DNA of 64,000 nucleotides from Staphylococcus nepalensis (GCF_014635045.1 NZ_BMCF01000004.1:184439-248438), one strand, 5' to 3'; positions 14,237 through 24,565 are shown, counted from the stretch's first letter. Numbers and translations are program-made. The notes: generated from the letters alone by a model not told the origin.

Positions 14237-14325
14237 ACTATCTGCCCTTTTTCTGCCCTTAGTTAATTTTTAACAACCTAGCAAACTCTTATAAACACTG
14301 CAATTAAGCCACTTACAATAACATT
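14237..14325. other. Prophage-chromosome junction (att region)
   Basis: Phage genes end with int and chromosomal genes begin with priA, so one attachment site should lie here or in the last codons of priA. Two direct TCTGCCCTT repeats (from about 14241 and 14253) occur right after int, and a third TTCTGCCC is near 11491; they could be integrase arm sites. The core cannot be fixed without the other prophage end. Confidence 0.5.
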
Positions 14326-16734
14326 CTACATCATCATTTGAGGGTTGATATCTATCTTAAGTGATAATTTATCTTTTAAATATTGATCATGATAATAGTC
14401 ATCTAAATATGTTAATGCTTCATGTAAAGCAGGTTCGCTTTTATATTTAATTAGTATTTGGAAACGATATTCATTGTTAATCCGCGATAGTGCCGCCGGA
14501 GATGGACCTAATACTAACGCTTTATCTGTTAAATGTTGTAACAGAATTTTATGGATGTGCTTAGATGCTTCCATAACTTTCTTCATATCTTTGTGGGCAA
14601 TCGTAAAATTAATTAAAAAGAAGTATGGCGGATACTTACCTAATTTTCTGTAATTCATCTCTTTTTCAAAAAATGATGTGTAGTCGTTATCTTGAACATC
14701 TTTGATTGCATAATGCTCTGGGTTGTAAGTTTGAATGATGACTTCACCTTCTTTTTCATGACGACCCGCACGCCCTGAAACTTGTGTTAATAATTGATAC
14801 GTACGTTCACTTGCTCTGAAATCTGGCAAGTTTAACATAGTATCTGCGTTTAACACTCCGACTAATGTAATATTAGGAAAATCCAATCCTTTAGCAATCA
14901 TTTGTGTGCCTAATAAAATATCGCCTTTACCTGAACCAAAGTCATCTAACAATCGTTCATGCGCCCCTTTTCTAGAAGTCGTATCCACATCCATACGAAT
15001 AATCTTGGCTGTTTCAAAATTTTCTTGTAACAACTCTTCCACTCTTTGCGTCCCAGTACCGACTTGTCTAATATGTTCACTTTCACAGTTTGGACATTTA
15101 TTAGGTGGAACTTCTTGATGACCACAATAATGACATTTTAATTGGTCAGTCGATTTATGGTAAGTTAACGAAATATCACAATTAGGACATTGAGGGACAT
15201 GACCACAATCACGACACAGCATAAATGAAGCATAGCCACGTCTATTTAAAAATAAAACAACTTGTTCTTTTTTATCTAATCTATCTTGAATCGCACTACG
15301 CAACCCTTCTGAGAACATAGAACGATTGCCTGAAGTGAGCTCTGCTCTCATATCTACAATTTTAACTTCTGGTAAGGCTTGTTGATTCACTCTATTTGGT
15401 AACGATAAAAGTTCATAAACACCTTTATCTGCACGAGCAAATGATTCTAAACTAGGCGTCGCACTACCTAAAATTAATGGACACTGATGATATTGACTTC
15501 GCCATTGCGCGATGTCTCTAGCATGATACCTTGGATAATCCTCTTGTTTATATGAAGATTCGTGCTCTTCGTCAATGATAATCATGCCTAAATCTTTAAA
15601 TGGTGCAAATACACTTGAACGCGCGCCAACGCTCACGCTTGCTTTACCATCTCTAATTTTTTGCCATTCATCATAACGTTCACCCTTGGATAAACCTGAA
15701 TGTAAAACAGCTACTTCATCACCGAATCTACGTTTAAATCTTAATACCATTTGTGGTGTGAGTGCAATTTCAGGTACTAACATCATTGCTTGCCTACCTT
15801 GCTTTAGTACGGTTTCGATTGTTTGTAAATAGACTTCTGTCTTTCCAGAACCAGTCACGCCATGTAATAAAAATGTCCGTTGTTCTTTTTTGTTAATTGT
15901 ATCTATGATTGTTTCATACGCTTGTTGTTGTTCATTAGTCAGTGATTGTTTCTCATCTTGCTCAAACACACGTGTCGCAAAGGGATCGCGTTCTATAGTA
16001 GTGTCATATTTTTCAATAAAGCCTTTCCGTGATAACGTATCTATACTCGACTTTGAAAAGCCCATTTCTTCTAATTGTTTTAATAACACGACATGGTGAT
16101 TTTCATCCATTAAATAGGCATATAGCTCATATTGTTTTTTAGACTTTTCTAAAGAACCTAATACCATATCGTAATCGAAACCTTCAACAATACGCACAGC
16201 ACGTTGTTTCTTTTTATTTAAAGATTGAGATAATAGTGTTTTTTCAGTAATTGCTCCTTGCTTTAAAAATGGCGCAATAGTTGTTAGATCTTCATTTTTT
16301 TGAGCTTCTTTATATGCATAATGACCTTCAGCATTGAATCGTTGCAACAATGTATTGGGTATATCTGTAGCGTCTTTAATAGCAAATACCTTGGTATATT
16401 TAGCTTTGATAGCGCTTGGAAGCATAACCTCTAACATTGAAATTCGTTTTGTAACAAAATACGTATGATACCAGTCTGTCAGTTCAATTAATTCTTTCGT
16501 CAATTCTGGTTTGATATCTTGAATTTCTTTAACTTCTTTTAATTTTGATATGTCCATACTCGCATCTGGTTGATCTGTTATATTCATTACATAGCCTTGA
16601 ATTGTTCTTGGTCCAAAAGGGACAATCACGCGCATACCAATATCTATCATCGATTGGAATGTTTGTGGAATGATATAATCAAACGTAAAATCAACACTTT
16701 TAGAAGGTATATCCACAATTACTTTTGCTATCAT
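14326..16734 (-). CDS. priA: Primosomal helicase PriA
   Basis: 802 residues. It carries an N-terminal 3'-end-binding domain, Walker A GVTGSGKTEVYL near 295, the DEEH helicase box near 388, and eight zinc-binding cysteines between about 506 and 550 (CRDCGHVPQCPNC ... CHYCG ... CPNC). It restarts stalled replication forks by loading the replicative helicase. The start overlaps no other gene and follows coaBC by 1 nt, so the two are one operon. The C-terminus (INPQMMM) is intact despite the adjacent prophage. Confidence 0.97.
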   Translation of the reverse strand: MIAKVIVDIPSKSVDFTFDYIIPQTFQSMIDIGMRVIVPFGPRTIQGYVMNITDQPDASMDISKLKEVKEIQDIKPELTKELIELTDWYHTYFVTKRISMLEVMLPSAIKAKYTKVFAIKDATDIPNTLLQRFNAEGHYAYKEAQKNEDLTTIAPFLKQGAITEKTLLSQSLNKKKQRAVRIVEGFDYDMVLGSLEKSKKQYELYAYLMDENHHVVLLKQLEEMGFSKSSIDTLSRKGFIEKYDTTIERDPFATRVFEQDEKQSLTNEQQQAYETIIDTINKKEQRTFLLHGVTGSGKTEVYLQTIETVLKQGRQAMMLVPEIALTPQMVLRFKRRFGDEVAVLHSGLSKGERYDEWQKIRDGKASVSVGARSSVFAPFKDLGMIIIDEEHESSYKQEDYPRYHARDIAQWRSQYHQCPLILGSATPSLESFARADKGVYELLSLPNRVNQQALPEVKIVDMRAELTSGNRSMFSEGLRSAIQDRLDKKEQVVLFLNRRGYASFMLCRDCGHVPQCPNCDISLTYHKSTDQLKCHYCGHQEVPPNKCPNCESEHIRQVGTGTQRVEELLQENFETAKIIRMDVDTTSRKGAHERLLDDFGSGKGDILLGTQMIAKGLDFPNITLVGVLNADTMLNLPDFRASERTYQLLTQVSGRAGRHEKEGEVIIQTYNPEHYAIKDVQDNDYTSFFEKEMNYRKLGKYPPYFFLINFTIAHKDMKKVMEASKHIHKILLQHLTDKALVLGPSPAALSRINNEYRFQILIKYKSEPALHEALTYLDDYYHDQYLKDKLSLKIDINPQMMM

Positions 16735-16735
16735 T

Positions 16736-17938
16736 TTATTGCCACCTTGTTTCTAAACTGTCCAATATATGCTCCGCTAATATGACTTTCTTATGTTTCC
16801 CTAATTCTACCGCCTTGCCGTTTTTATAATACATTGTATAAGCGTTATCATCTGAACTAAACCCAATCGTTCGATCTCCGACATTATTGGCTATGATGAC
16901 ATCGACATTTTTACTTTTTAATTTTTTTTGAGCATATGTTTCAATATTTTGAGTTTCTGCTGCAAAACCAACTAAAAATTGTTTATGCTTATTTTCTCCA
17001 AGATATTTTAAAATATCGGGCGTTCTTTTAAATGTTACCGTTAAGTCCCCTGCTTGTTTTTTTAGTTTATGATCTAACATTTCAGCTGGCGCATAATCAG
17101 ATACTGCTGCAGATTTAAATACAATATCCGTACTATCAAATCGTAATTTAACCGCTTCAAACATTTGTTGAGCACTTTCTATTGGTATAAGCTCTACATT
17201 TTTAGGAGCGTCTAGATGTGTTGGACCGGATATAAGTGTAACTTTAGCGCCTCTTTTTGATAATGATTCTGCTAAAGCATAGCCCATTTTACCTGAAGAA
17301 CGATTGGATAAATAGCGAACTGGGTCTAATTCTTCAATAGTCGGACCAGCTGTTACTATCGCATGGACGCCCTTAAATTTACTATTTTTTTTATTCGGTA
17401 GATCATTATTAAAATATTGGTTTAATCTTTCTAAGATCTGCAATGGTTCTTCCATTCTCCCTTTAGCTACATAACCACAAGCTAAGAAGCCTTCGCCAGG
17501 TTCTAAGAAATAATAACCATCAGCACTTAAAGTAGCTAAATTATGTTGTGTTCTTTTATTTTCATACATATGAACATTCATTGCTGGTGCAATAAATTTA
17601 GGCGTCTCTGTAGCTAGTATGGTAGATGTCACCATATCATCTGCGATGCCGTTTGCTAATTTTGCTATTGTATTGGCAGTTGCAGGTGCCACGACAATAG
17701 CGTCTGCCCAATCTCCTAGAGCCACATGTTGAATTTCCTCAGGGTTTTGTTCTATAAAAGTATTTGTATAAACAGGATTTCTTCCTATAGCTTGAAAAGC
17801 TAAAGGCGTTACAAATTCTTGTGCGTGATCTGTTAACATAACTCTGACCTCATAATCAGCTTGTGTTAATTTACTTGTTAAATCTATTGCTTTATATGCA
17901 GCGATACCACCAGTTACAGCAAGTAATATATTTTTCAT
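16736..17938 (-). CDS. coaBC: Bifunctional phosphopantothenoylcysteine synthetase/decarboxylase
   Basis: 400 residues. The N-terminal flavoprotein decarboxylase domain shows GGIAAYKAIDLTSKL, VAPATANTIAKLANGIADD, the APAMNVHMY loop and the substrate-flap Cys in FLACGYVAKGRM. The C-terminal synthetase domain begins near residue 190 (VTAGPTIEELDPVRYLSNRS). It makes 4'-phosphopantetheine for coenzyme A. A GGAGGAGAA site precedes the ATG. It is the first gene of the coaBC-priA operon. Confidence 0.97.
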   Translation of the reverse strand: MKNILLAVTGGIAAYKAIDLTSKLTQADYEVRVMLTDHAQEFVTPLAFQAIGRNPVYTNTFIEQNPEEIQHVALGDWADAIVVAPATANTIAKLANGIADDMVTSTILATETPKFIAPAMNVHMYENKRTQHNLATLSADGYYFLEPGEGFLACGYVAKGRMEEPLQILERLNQYFNNDLPNKKNSKFKGVHAIVTAGPTIEELDPVRYLSNRSSGKMGYALAESLSKRGAKVTLISGPTHLDAPKNVELIPIESAQQMFEAVKLRFDSTDIVFKSAAVSDYAPAEMLDHKLKKQAGDLTVTFKRTPDILKYLGENKHKQFLVGFAAETQNIETYAQKKLKSKNVDVIIANNVGDRTIGFSSDDNAYTMYYKNGKAVELGKHKKVILAEHILDSLETRWQ

Positions 17939-18324
17939 CGTAGTTCTCCTCCAAATAATTTATGTCTTCCCATCACTATCTTAAAATGATTTCGAACAAT
18001 TAAATATATTCAATCATCAACCTATCTAAATAAATATTTGGTATTAATTTATTATAGCTAGGATAACTAAGCTTTTATCAATATGATTTATAGTTTCTCT
18101 AAAAAATATATAAATCATTCTATTTAAAGAATGAGGTACTCGTATTGAGTAAAAATATGATTACTGTTTATTATACACAAATTAATATACAAATTAAAAA
18201 AGCACACCTCAATGATGTGCTGAACCTTAAAGCCAGATTTTTAGTGAGACTTTAAGATACACATAGTTTACTCGGTGTACTTTTCAAAATTTCAATTTTT
18301 TATTGATCATTTGCTTAGAATATT
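17939..18324. other. Intergenic region between rpoZ and coaBC
   Basis: No coding frame is supported. It holds the rpoZ terminator (18202-18220) and an inverted repeat CTTAAAG/CTTTAAG around 18229-18255. A possible minus-strand promoter for coaBC (TTGATA with TATAAT about 19 bp later, in 18045-18080) is weak because of its long spacer. Confidence 0.5.
18202..18220 (-). terminator. Terminator of gmk-rpoZ
   Basis: On the minus strand GCACATC-ATTGA-GGTGTGC forms a 7-bp stem (one G-T pair) followed by TTTTTT. It lies about 100 nt after the rpoZ stop. Confidence 0.7.
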
Positions 18325-18524
18325 TTATTTTGTTTTTTCAGGATAAACTTCGCCGCCAGCAATTTCTTCTAAGGCTTTGCCTACTGCTTTTTTAGAACTA
18401 TATCTATTTAGTAATGCACTACTTGGATGTTCGTCTAATTCACGCGCACGTTTTGCAGCTGTAGTTGCAATTAAATATTTTGATGTAATTTTAGATGTTA
18501 AATCATTTAATGGTGGATATAACA

Positions 18525-18525
<1 letters not shown>
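18325..18525 (-). CDS. rpoZ: RNA polymerase omega subunit
   Basis: 66 residues; MLYPPLNDLTSKITSKYLI followed by TTAAKRARELDE is the canonical omega start. The later KKAVGKALEEIAGGEV is also typical. Omega stabilises the beta-prime subunit. It is slightly shorter at the C-terminus than the S. aureus form I recall. The ATG overlaps the gmk stop codon, so the two are coupled. Confidence 0.95.
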
Positions 18526-19151
<626 letters not shown>

Positions 19152-19307
19152 TTACTACCTCTCTAAGCTATTCTTCTATTATTAGACTATGATACCATAA
19201 GGAACGTTTAATTGTATAGCATACGTTCATACAATCTTTGTTCATGACCAAATCATTTCATCATGTTACAATATGTTGAATGATTAAAAATAAGGTGGCT
19301 GATAGTA

Positions 19308-21008
19308 ATGGCATACGATGGTTTATTTACACGAAAAATGATAGAATCTCTACAATTTCTCGTTGACGGAAGAATCCACAAAATCAATCAACCAGAAAAC
19401 GATACGATTATTATTGTAGTGCGTCAAAATCGTCAAAATCATCAACTTCTACTCTCTATCCATCCTAGTTTTGCTAGAATGCATCTCACAAATAAAAAAT
19501 ATGATAATCCTTTTGAACCACCAATGTTTGCACGTGTTTTTCGTAAACATTTAGAAGGTGGTTTTATTAAAGCAATTAGACAAATTGGTAATGATAGACG
19601 CGTAGAACTAGATGTTCAGAGTAAAGATGAAATTGGTGATACGATTCACCGTACCATTATTTTAGAAATTATGGGTAAACATAGTAATTTAATTTTAGTA
19701 GACGAACAGCGGAAGATTATTGAAGGGTTTAAACACTTAACACCTAATACAAACCAATACCGTACAGTAATGCCTGGTTTCCAATATGATGCTCCGCCGA
19801 CTCAGAATAAAATGAACCCTTATGATACAACGGGTGCTGAAGTTTTAAAATATATAGATTTTAACAGCGGCAAAATAGCAAAACAATTACTCAATCATTT
19901 TGAAGGTTTCAGTCCTTTAATAACGAATGAAATGGTTAATCGCAGACAATTTATGACAACAAAAACCTTACCAGAAGCATTTGATAGTGTGATGGGTGAA
20001 ACGAAAGAAACACCTACACCTGTTTTTCATAAAAATCATGAGACAGGAAAAGAAGATTTCTATTTTATGAACTTAGAACAGTTTTATGACGATGTTGTAA
20101 TATATGAATCTTTACATGATTTATTAGACAGATATTATGATGCTAGAGGCGAAAGAGAACGTGTCAAACAACGTGCCAACGACTTGGTTAAATTTGTACA
20201 ACAACAATTGCATAAGTACCAAAACAAATTAAGCAAATTAATCGATGAGCAAGAAGGCACCAAAGATAAAGAAATGCAACAACTTTTTGGGGAATTAATC
20301 ACTGCTAATATTTATAGAATCAAACAAGGTGATAAATTTTTAACAACAATCAATTATTATAATGGTGAAGAAGTTACAATTCCATTAGATACAACAAAAT
20401 CCCCAGCGACAAACGCTCAAAATTATTATAAAAAATACAATAAACTAAAAACAAGAGAACACGAATTGGCACGTCAAATTGATTTAACCAAAGAGAATAT
20501 CACTTATTTTGAAAATATAGAACAACAACTTACTCATATTTCAGTTGATGATATTGAGGATATAAGAGAAGAACTTGCTGAACAAGGTTATATGAAACAA
20601 CGTAAACAAAATAAGAAGAAAAAGAAACCGACAATCCAGCTACAAACATATATATCTACAGATGGAGATACTATTCTTGTCGGTAAAAACAATAAGCAAA
20701 ATGATTATTTAACTAATAAAAAAGCAAGTAAAAACCATCTCTGGTTTCACACTAAAGATATCCCTGGATCTCATGTAGTTATCTTGAACGATAACCCGAG
20801 TGAAAACTCGATTAAAGAAGCGGCAATGTTATCCGGTTACTTTTCAAAAGCAGGTGATTCAGGCCAAATACCAGTAGACTATACTCAAATCAGGCACGTT
20901 CATAAACCTTCTGGGGCTAAGCCAGGATTTGTTACTTACGACAACCAAAAAACGCTTTACGCGACTCCCGATTACGACCATATTCAAAAAATGAAAATTA
21001 AATCATGA
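19308..21008 (+). CDS. rqcH: RqcH / FbpA-type NFACT protein
   Basis: 566 residues. An N-terminal NFACT-N domain (MAYDGLFTRKMIESLQFLVD; RVFRKHLEGGFI) is followed by helix-hairpin-helix and long coiled-coil segments (about 280-440), then a C-terminal NFACT-R domain (NHLWFHTKDIPGSHVVI). Homologues bind obstructed 50S subunits and add C-terminal alanine tails during ribosome quality control. The family is also annotated as fibronectin-binding protein A. No signal peptide is present, which favours the ribosomal role. An AAGGTGG site precedes the ATG. Confidence 0.9.
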   Translation: MAYDGLFTRKMIESLQFLVDGRIHKINQPENDTIIIVVRQNRQNHQLLLSIHPSFARMHLTNKKYDNPFEPPMFARVFRKHLEGGFIKAIRQIGNDRRVELDVQSKDEIGDTIHRTIILEIMGKHSNLILVDEQRKIIEGFKHLTPNTNQYRTVMPGFQYDAPPTQNKMNPYDTTGAEVLKYIDFNSGKIAKQLLNHFEGFSPLITNEMVNRRQFMTTKTLPEAFDSVMGETKETPTPVFHKNHETGKEDFYFMNLEQFYDDVVIYESLHDLLDRYYDARGERERVKQRANDLVKFVQQQLHKYQNKLSKLIDEQEGTKDKEMQQLFGELITANIYRIKQGDKFLTTINYYNGEEVTIPLDTTKSPATNAQNYYKKYNKLKTREHELARQIDLTKENITYFENIEQQLTHISVDDIEDIREELAEQGYMKQRKQNKKKKKPTIQLQTYISTDGDTILVGKNNKQNDYLTNKKASKNHLWFHTKDIPGSHVVILNDNPSENSIKEAAMLSGYFSKAGDSGQIPVDYTQIRHVHKPSGAKPGFVTYDNQKTLYATPDYDHIQKMKIKS

Positions 21009-21248
21009 TAATGAACGTATGGCGAAATTCTATTTTTTATAAAGCGTTATTTAACCTAGTTGATAAAAAGTTGACTACACAAACAAACATTGGGATTTTT
21101 TGAAACCGCTCCTTCACCCGCCTCTGTTATATTTAAGGTTTAACTGTTATTTATATTCATATCTTTCTATAGTGAGTAATTAGTTCTAATGCTTAAAATT
21201 AACAACGACAAAAAGAAACCGAGACAAACCTATCTCTGGATAAAAACA

Positions 21249-21285
21249 AACGTCAATTTCTATCATTTCAATAGAAATTGACGTT
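21249..21285. terminator. Terminator after rqcH
   Basis: AACGTCAATTTCTAT (21249-21263) and its perfect complement (21271-21285) form a 15-bp stem with a 7-nt loop, followed by TTTTCTTTACTTTTTT. It is long enough to act in both directions. Confidence 0.7.
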
Positions 21286-21468
21286 TTCTTTACTTTTTTA
21301 AACTTTTCCAAGACCTTAACACATTATTTTTTTACATTCAGTACATTAGTCAAACCAAGTATTTTGGTTGCAACACATCTGCAGGGATAGCATGTACCTT
21401 GAATCTACAGGATCTGGACAGAATAGCGGCAACGGGATAAAGCAATACAAAATATCAATATAATATGA

Positions 21469-21508
21469 GCCCCTAAAAAATTGCTTAATTTTGAAATTTT
21501 TTAGGGGC
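21469..21508 (-). terminator. Perfect 14-bp hairpin after the VOC gene
   Basis: GCCCCTAAAAAATT (21469-21482) pairs perfectly with 21495-21508. On the minus strand it lies about 40 nt after the VOC gene stop. The stem ends in A/T pairs and resembles a terminator with the T-tract inside the stem. Confidence 0.5.
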
Positions 21509-21549
21509 GCTATCGTGGAATTCACACCTCAACCTCTGTTTACTTTACG

Positions 21550-21957
21550 TTACTTTTTATCGGGTAATGCAAGTTGAAAATTCACACCGTATTTATCTAT
21601 AATCCATGTAAATTCTCTAAATGGCGGCATCTCGGTTCTGGGCATTAGAATTGCGCCACCACTTTTTAACTTACTAAATAACCGTTCCATTTCTAATGGG
21701 CTATCTACTGTAACGTATAATGACATTGCTGGATTCATATCAATATCAACACCATTCATGTTATCAATTGCCATAAAGACTTGATCTTTTAATCGAAAAA
21801 TAGCGTGTTGCACTGCCCCAGTCGGTTCCTCATCATTTTCATCATATTTTACCATTGCTAATATTTCGGCATCTTCAAACGCTTCTATATATAAATTAAT
21901 TGCTTCTTCTGCTTGACCATTAAACATTAGAAACGTCGTTATTTTTGGAACTACCAT
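21550..21957 (-). CDS. VOC-family (PhnB/glyoxalase-like) protein
   Basis: 135 residues, starting MVVPKITTFLMFNGQAEEAI, with GPxx-type beta-alpha-beta modules (VQHAIFRLKDQVFMAIDN) and a C-terminal FTWIIDKYGVNFQLALP. This is the PhnB-like branch of the vicinal-oxygen-chelate superfamily, sometimes mislabelled 3-demethylubiquinone methyltransferase. Substrate is unknown. A clear AAGGAGG site precedes the ATG. It stands alone between terminators. Confidence 0.82.
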   Translation of the reverse strand: MVVPKITTFLMFNGQAEEAINLYIEAFEDAEILAMVKYDENDEEPTGAVQHAIFRLKDQVFMAIDNMNGVDIDMNPAMSLYVTVDSPLEMERLFSKLKSGGAILMPRTEMPPFREFTWIIDKYGVNFQLALPDKK

Positions 21958-22078
21958 GTACTTGCCTCCTTAAAACATCTTAATTATAGAATAAAACAAA
22001 TTCACTCAAAAATCGAACTAATGCAATTTTAAAATTCAATAACATATCAAATTTAAATAACTATAGGTTTACTTTTAA

Positions 22079-22933
22079 TTAAGATAAATTCATAAATCCA
22101 TTACCTAAAACATCTCTCACATCATGAATAACTAAAAATGCATTTTCATCTTCTTCATTGATTAGTTTTTTAACTCTAGTCACTTGAGATTGTGGCACAA
22201 CGACGTAGAGCATACTCGTTTCATTTTTACCGTAACCGCCTTTACCTCTTAACAATGTTGACCCTCTACCAGTAAAACGATTGATTTTATCACTGATTAT
22301 TTCATTTTTACTTGAAATGACAGTAACTGCCTTTTTAGGGTTAAATCCTTCAATGATAAAGGAAGTTGCACGTTCTGTTATAAAAATCATAATAATGGTA
22401 AATAATACATTCTCTAATGGTAATACAAATAAAAATGATAAAACGACTAATCCATCTAAGACAAAAATACCTTGTGATGTTTTGATATCAAAATATTTAT
22501 TCAACATTTTAGCAATTACAGATGTACCACCTATGACACCACCAGCCGCAATGACTAAACCGATGCCTACACCTACTAATACCCCGCCAAACGAAGCATT
22601 TATGACAAAATTATCAATACCTGTCTTAAAATTTTCCGTTAAATCTAAAAAGATAGAGATAGCCGTATTCGCAATAAAGGTATAAACAGCTGTTCTAGTA
22701 CTTAAAAACCGCCATCCGATAATAATAACTAATGTGTTAATAATCAAAGAAGAAATTGCTGGTGAAAAGCCAAAAGCATATTTAAGCGCTAACGCTATAC
22801 CCACCGTGCCACCGTCACCTAAATTAGATTCTAATATAAACGAATTAACTGCAATCGCACTAATGAAAGCACCAATCAAACAGATAATCACATTTTTAGT
22901 ATGATCTTTAAATAATTGTTTTGCTAATCTCAT
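22079..22933 (-). CDS. YitT-family membrane protein (DUF161/DUF2179)
   Basis: 284 residues from the ATG at 22933, which has GGGG 7 nt upstream; the longer open frame lacks a ribosome site. Five or six hydrophobic helices fill about residues 15-175, with the glycine-rich GVGIGLVIAAGGVIGGTSV segment typical of the family. A C-terminal DUF2179 domain (SKNEIISDKINRFTGRGSTL, then GYGKNETSMLYVVVPQSQ) follows. The transported substrate is unknown. The gene appears monocistronic. Confidence 0.87.
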   Translation of the reverse strand: MRLAKQLFKDHTKNVIICLIGAFISAIAVNSFILESNLGDGGTVGIALALKYAFGFSPAISSLIINTLVIIIGWRFLSTRTAVYTFIANTAISIFLDLTENFKTGIDNFVINASFGGVLVGVGIGLVIAAGGVIGGTSVIAKMLNKYFDIKTSQGIFVLDGLVVLSFLFVLPLENVLFTIIMIFITERATSFIIEGFNPKKAVTVISSKNEIISDKINRFTGRGSTLLRGKGGYGKNETSMLYVVVPQSQVTRVKKLINEEDENAFLVIHDVRDVLGNGFMNLS

Positions 22934-23200
22934 ATCATTTCCCCTTACATAAAAAATATAAAATAAAGGAAGCAGGTTAGAAATATCAAAATTAAATATC
23001 ATTTTCCTATACCCACTTCACAAACTCATTTATTTTTTATTATTCGTGTTTATTTCAATCAACCAAGTGATATTGTATTTTAGATTTACTTTCAATAAGA
23101 CACATTGCACAGCAATTGCATATCATGCTTATAACAACAAATTATTTTACTTTTAAACAATTATAGTTAAAATAAATATAAATAACATTGGAGGTATTTC
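22934..23200. other. Upstream region of the YitT gene and of the 27-aa peptide gene
   Basis: An AT-rich divergent spacer with no coding frame. TAAAAT-like -10 elements occur just before the 27-residue peptide gene but no confident -35 partner is visible. Confidence 0.35.
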
Positions 23201-23284
23201 ATGTCTTTTTATATTATTCCGCTTCTTATTGCAGCTTTAGTTTTGATTATCGGTTTTATTATTATAAAAATTATGATTCGTTGA
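23201..23284 (+). CDS. 27-aa membrane peptide
   Basis: TTGGAGG lies 6 nt before the ATG, an ideal ribosome site. The peptide is a single hydrophobic helix (MSFYIIPLLIAALVLIIGF) with a basic KIMIR end. Such tiny proteins are easily missed. Function unknown; the isolated position with a strong site supports translation. Confidence 0.5.
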   Translation: MSFYIIPLLIAALVLIIGFIIIKIMIR

Positions 23285-23745
23285 TGTATTAACTATAGCA
23301 TATTGCATTTTTTATTTTTTGAAAACTTTTCAAACGCATCAACCAAAAAAGTTAACAAGGTTTATATATGATTAAAAAAATAATAGAGACGTTTTAATTA
23401 AATTTTGATTTCTTTATTGCGCTTGCTTAATTTTGACACTACTGAACCATTTCATTTAAAAATGAGTTAGATTATGTCACCCACAAGTTGCATTTTCCAC
23501 TCAATTGCACGATACGCTATCATAACCCCTCGTCGAGAATTAATTTCTAGAAGGTATAGTGATTTTAAATGCTTGTTATAAAACTTTTCATTACAGACAC
23601 CTATATGATGTTTGAGGCCGAGGCATAATTATGCCCCGGCCTCAGTTCTATTTTGAGCATGGGCCATTACTGCCCAGCCTTCCATAGGATAAAAACATAT
23701 ATCGTCATTTCAAGTTTAATTACACGCAATCACAAGGTAATCATA
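23285..23745. other. Intergenic region with a long hairpin
   Basis: No coding frame is supported. A 30-nt inverted repeat at 23614-23643 (GAGGCCG arms) is the main structure; the rest is AT-rich and featureless to my reading. Confidence 0.45.
23614..23643. repeat. GC-rich inverted repeat, staphylococcal intergenic type
   Basis: GAGGCCGAGGCAT-AATT-ATGCCCCGGCCTC pairs over 13 positions with one mismatch. Similar GAGGCYGGG...CCCRGCCTC hairpins recur between genes in staphylococci. It is followed by GGGCCATTACTGCCCAGCC, a further GC-rich patch. A dispersed repeat or bidirectional terminator is likely. Confidence 0.5.
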
Positions 23746-23931
23746 CTATTTGATATGACCTTTTTGCTTAATGTTTGATTTTGATTTTTTATAAATATCT
23801 GATTCAGTAGTATTTAATAACCCTTTATTTTCATCTTCTGAAGTTGATTGATGTCTATAATCTTCTGATTTTTTAAGAAACTTATTTAAATGCGCAAAAT
23901 GATTATATGCTACATTTGGGTCTTCTGTCAT
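23746..23931 (-). CDS. Hydrophilic protein after pyrE, 61 aa
   Basis: The start is placed at ATG 23931, which has GGAGGGG about 5 nt upstream; the longer frame has no ribosome site. The protein (MTEDPNVAYNHFAHLNKFL, then Ser/Lys/Glu-rich) is hydrophilic and probably partly disordered. It lies 22 nt after pyrE and may be the last gene of the pyr operon. Function unknown. Confidence 0.6.
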   Translation of the reverse strand: MTEDPNVAYNHFAHLNKFLKKSEDYRHQSTSEDENKGLLNTTESDIYKKSKSNIKQKGHIK

Positions 23932-23953
23932 AACATCCCCTCCATTTAATATA

Positions 23954-24565
23954 TTATGACAAGTTATCTCTCCAATCAACTAATGTACTAATATCATTTT
24001 CAGAAATTTCTCCATTTTCCCTAGCTACTTCAATAAGTTCATTATAATCGCTTAAAGTATAAAATGGTATATTGACTTGTTCAAATAAGGTTTCAGCTTT
24101 TTTTAAACCATATGTAAAAATCGCCACGACGCCCAATACATTTGCGCCTGCAGCTTTTAAAGCATCCACTGCAGTGATTGAAGATCCACCGGTTGAAATT
24201 AGATCTTCTACAACTACCACATTTTTACCGTGACTTATTGCGCCTTCGATTTGATTTTGTTTTCCGTGACTTTTACTTTTTGATCTAACATAGTTCATTG
24301 GTAAGTCCATTACTTCAGATACATAAGCTGCATGCGGTATACCAGCTGTTGCTGTACCAGATACAATATCTACATTTTCAAAATGAGACTCAATTAAATC
24401 ACGCAAACCATCTCTAATATGTCGGCGTACAGTTGGATAACCTAACGTCACTCGATTATCACAATAAATAGGAGATTTAATACCTGAACTCCACGTAAAT
24501 GGATTGTTAGGAGACAATGATACTGCCTCTATGTCTAATAATGATTTTGCAATTGTTTTAGTCAT
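23954..24565 (-). CDS. pyrE: Orotate phosphoribosyltransferase
   Basis: 203 residues. The PRPP-binding loop [15 protein letters not shown] (near 115-130) and the [15 protein letters not shown] segment near the N-terminus are intact. It converts orotate and PRPP to OMP. The gene overlaps pyrF by 8 nt and has no strong ribosome site of its own, so translational coupling is likely. Confidence 0.96.
   Translation of the reverse strand: MTKTIAKSLLDIEAVSLSPNNPFTWSSGIKSPIYCDNRVTLGYPTVRRHIRDGLRDLIESHFENVDIVSGTATAGIPHAAYVSEVMDLPMNYVRSKSKSHGKQNQIEGAISHGKNVVVVEDLISTGGSSITAVDALKAAGANVLGVVAIFTYGLKKAETLFEQVNIPFYTLSDYNELIEVARENGEISENDISTLVDWRDNLS

Larger units (their letters stand above)
21009..21549. other. 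Intergenic region with two strong hairpins
   Basis: No coding frame is convincing. It holds the rqcH terminator at 21249-21285 and a second perfect hairpin at 21469-21508. The stretch between them (about 21330-21450) has more mixed base composition than usual intergenic DNA here and may be a decayed gene, but I cannot identify one. Confidence 0.45.
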
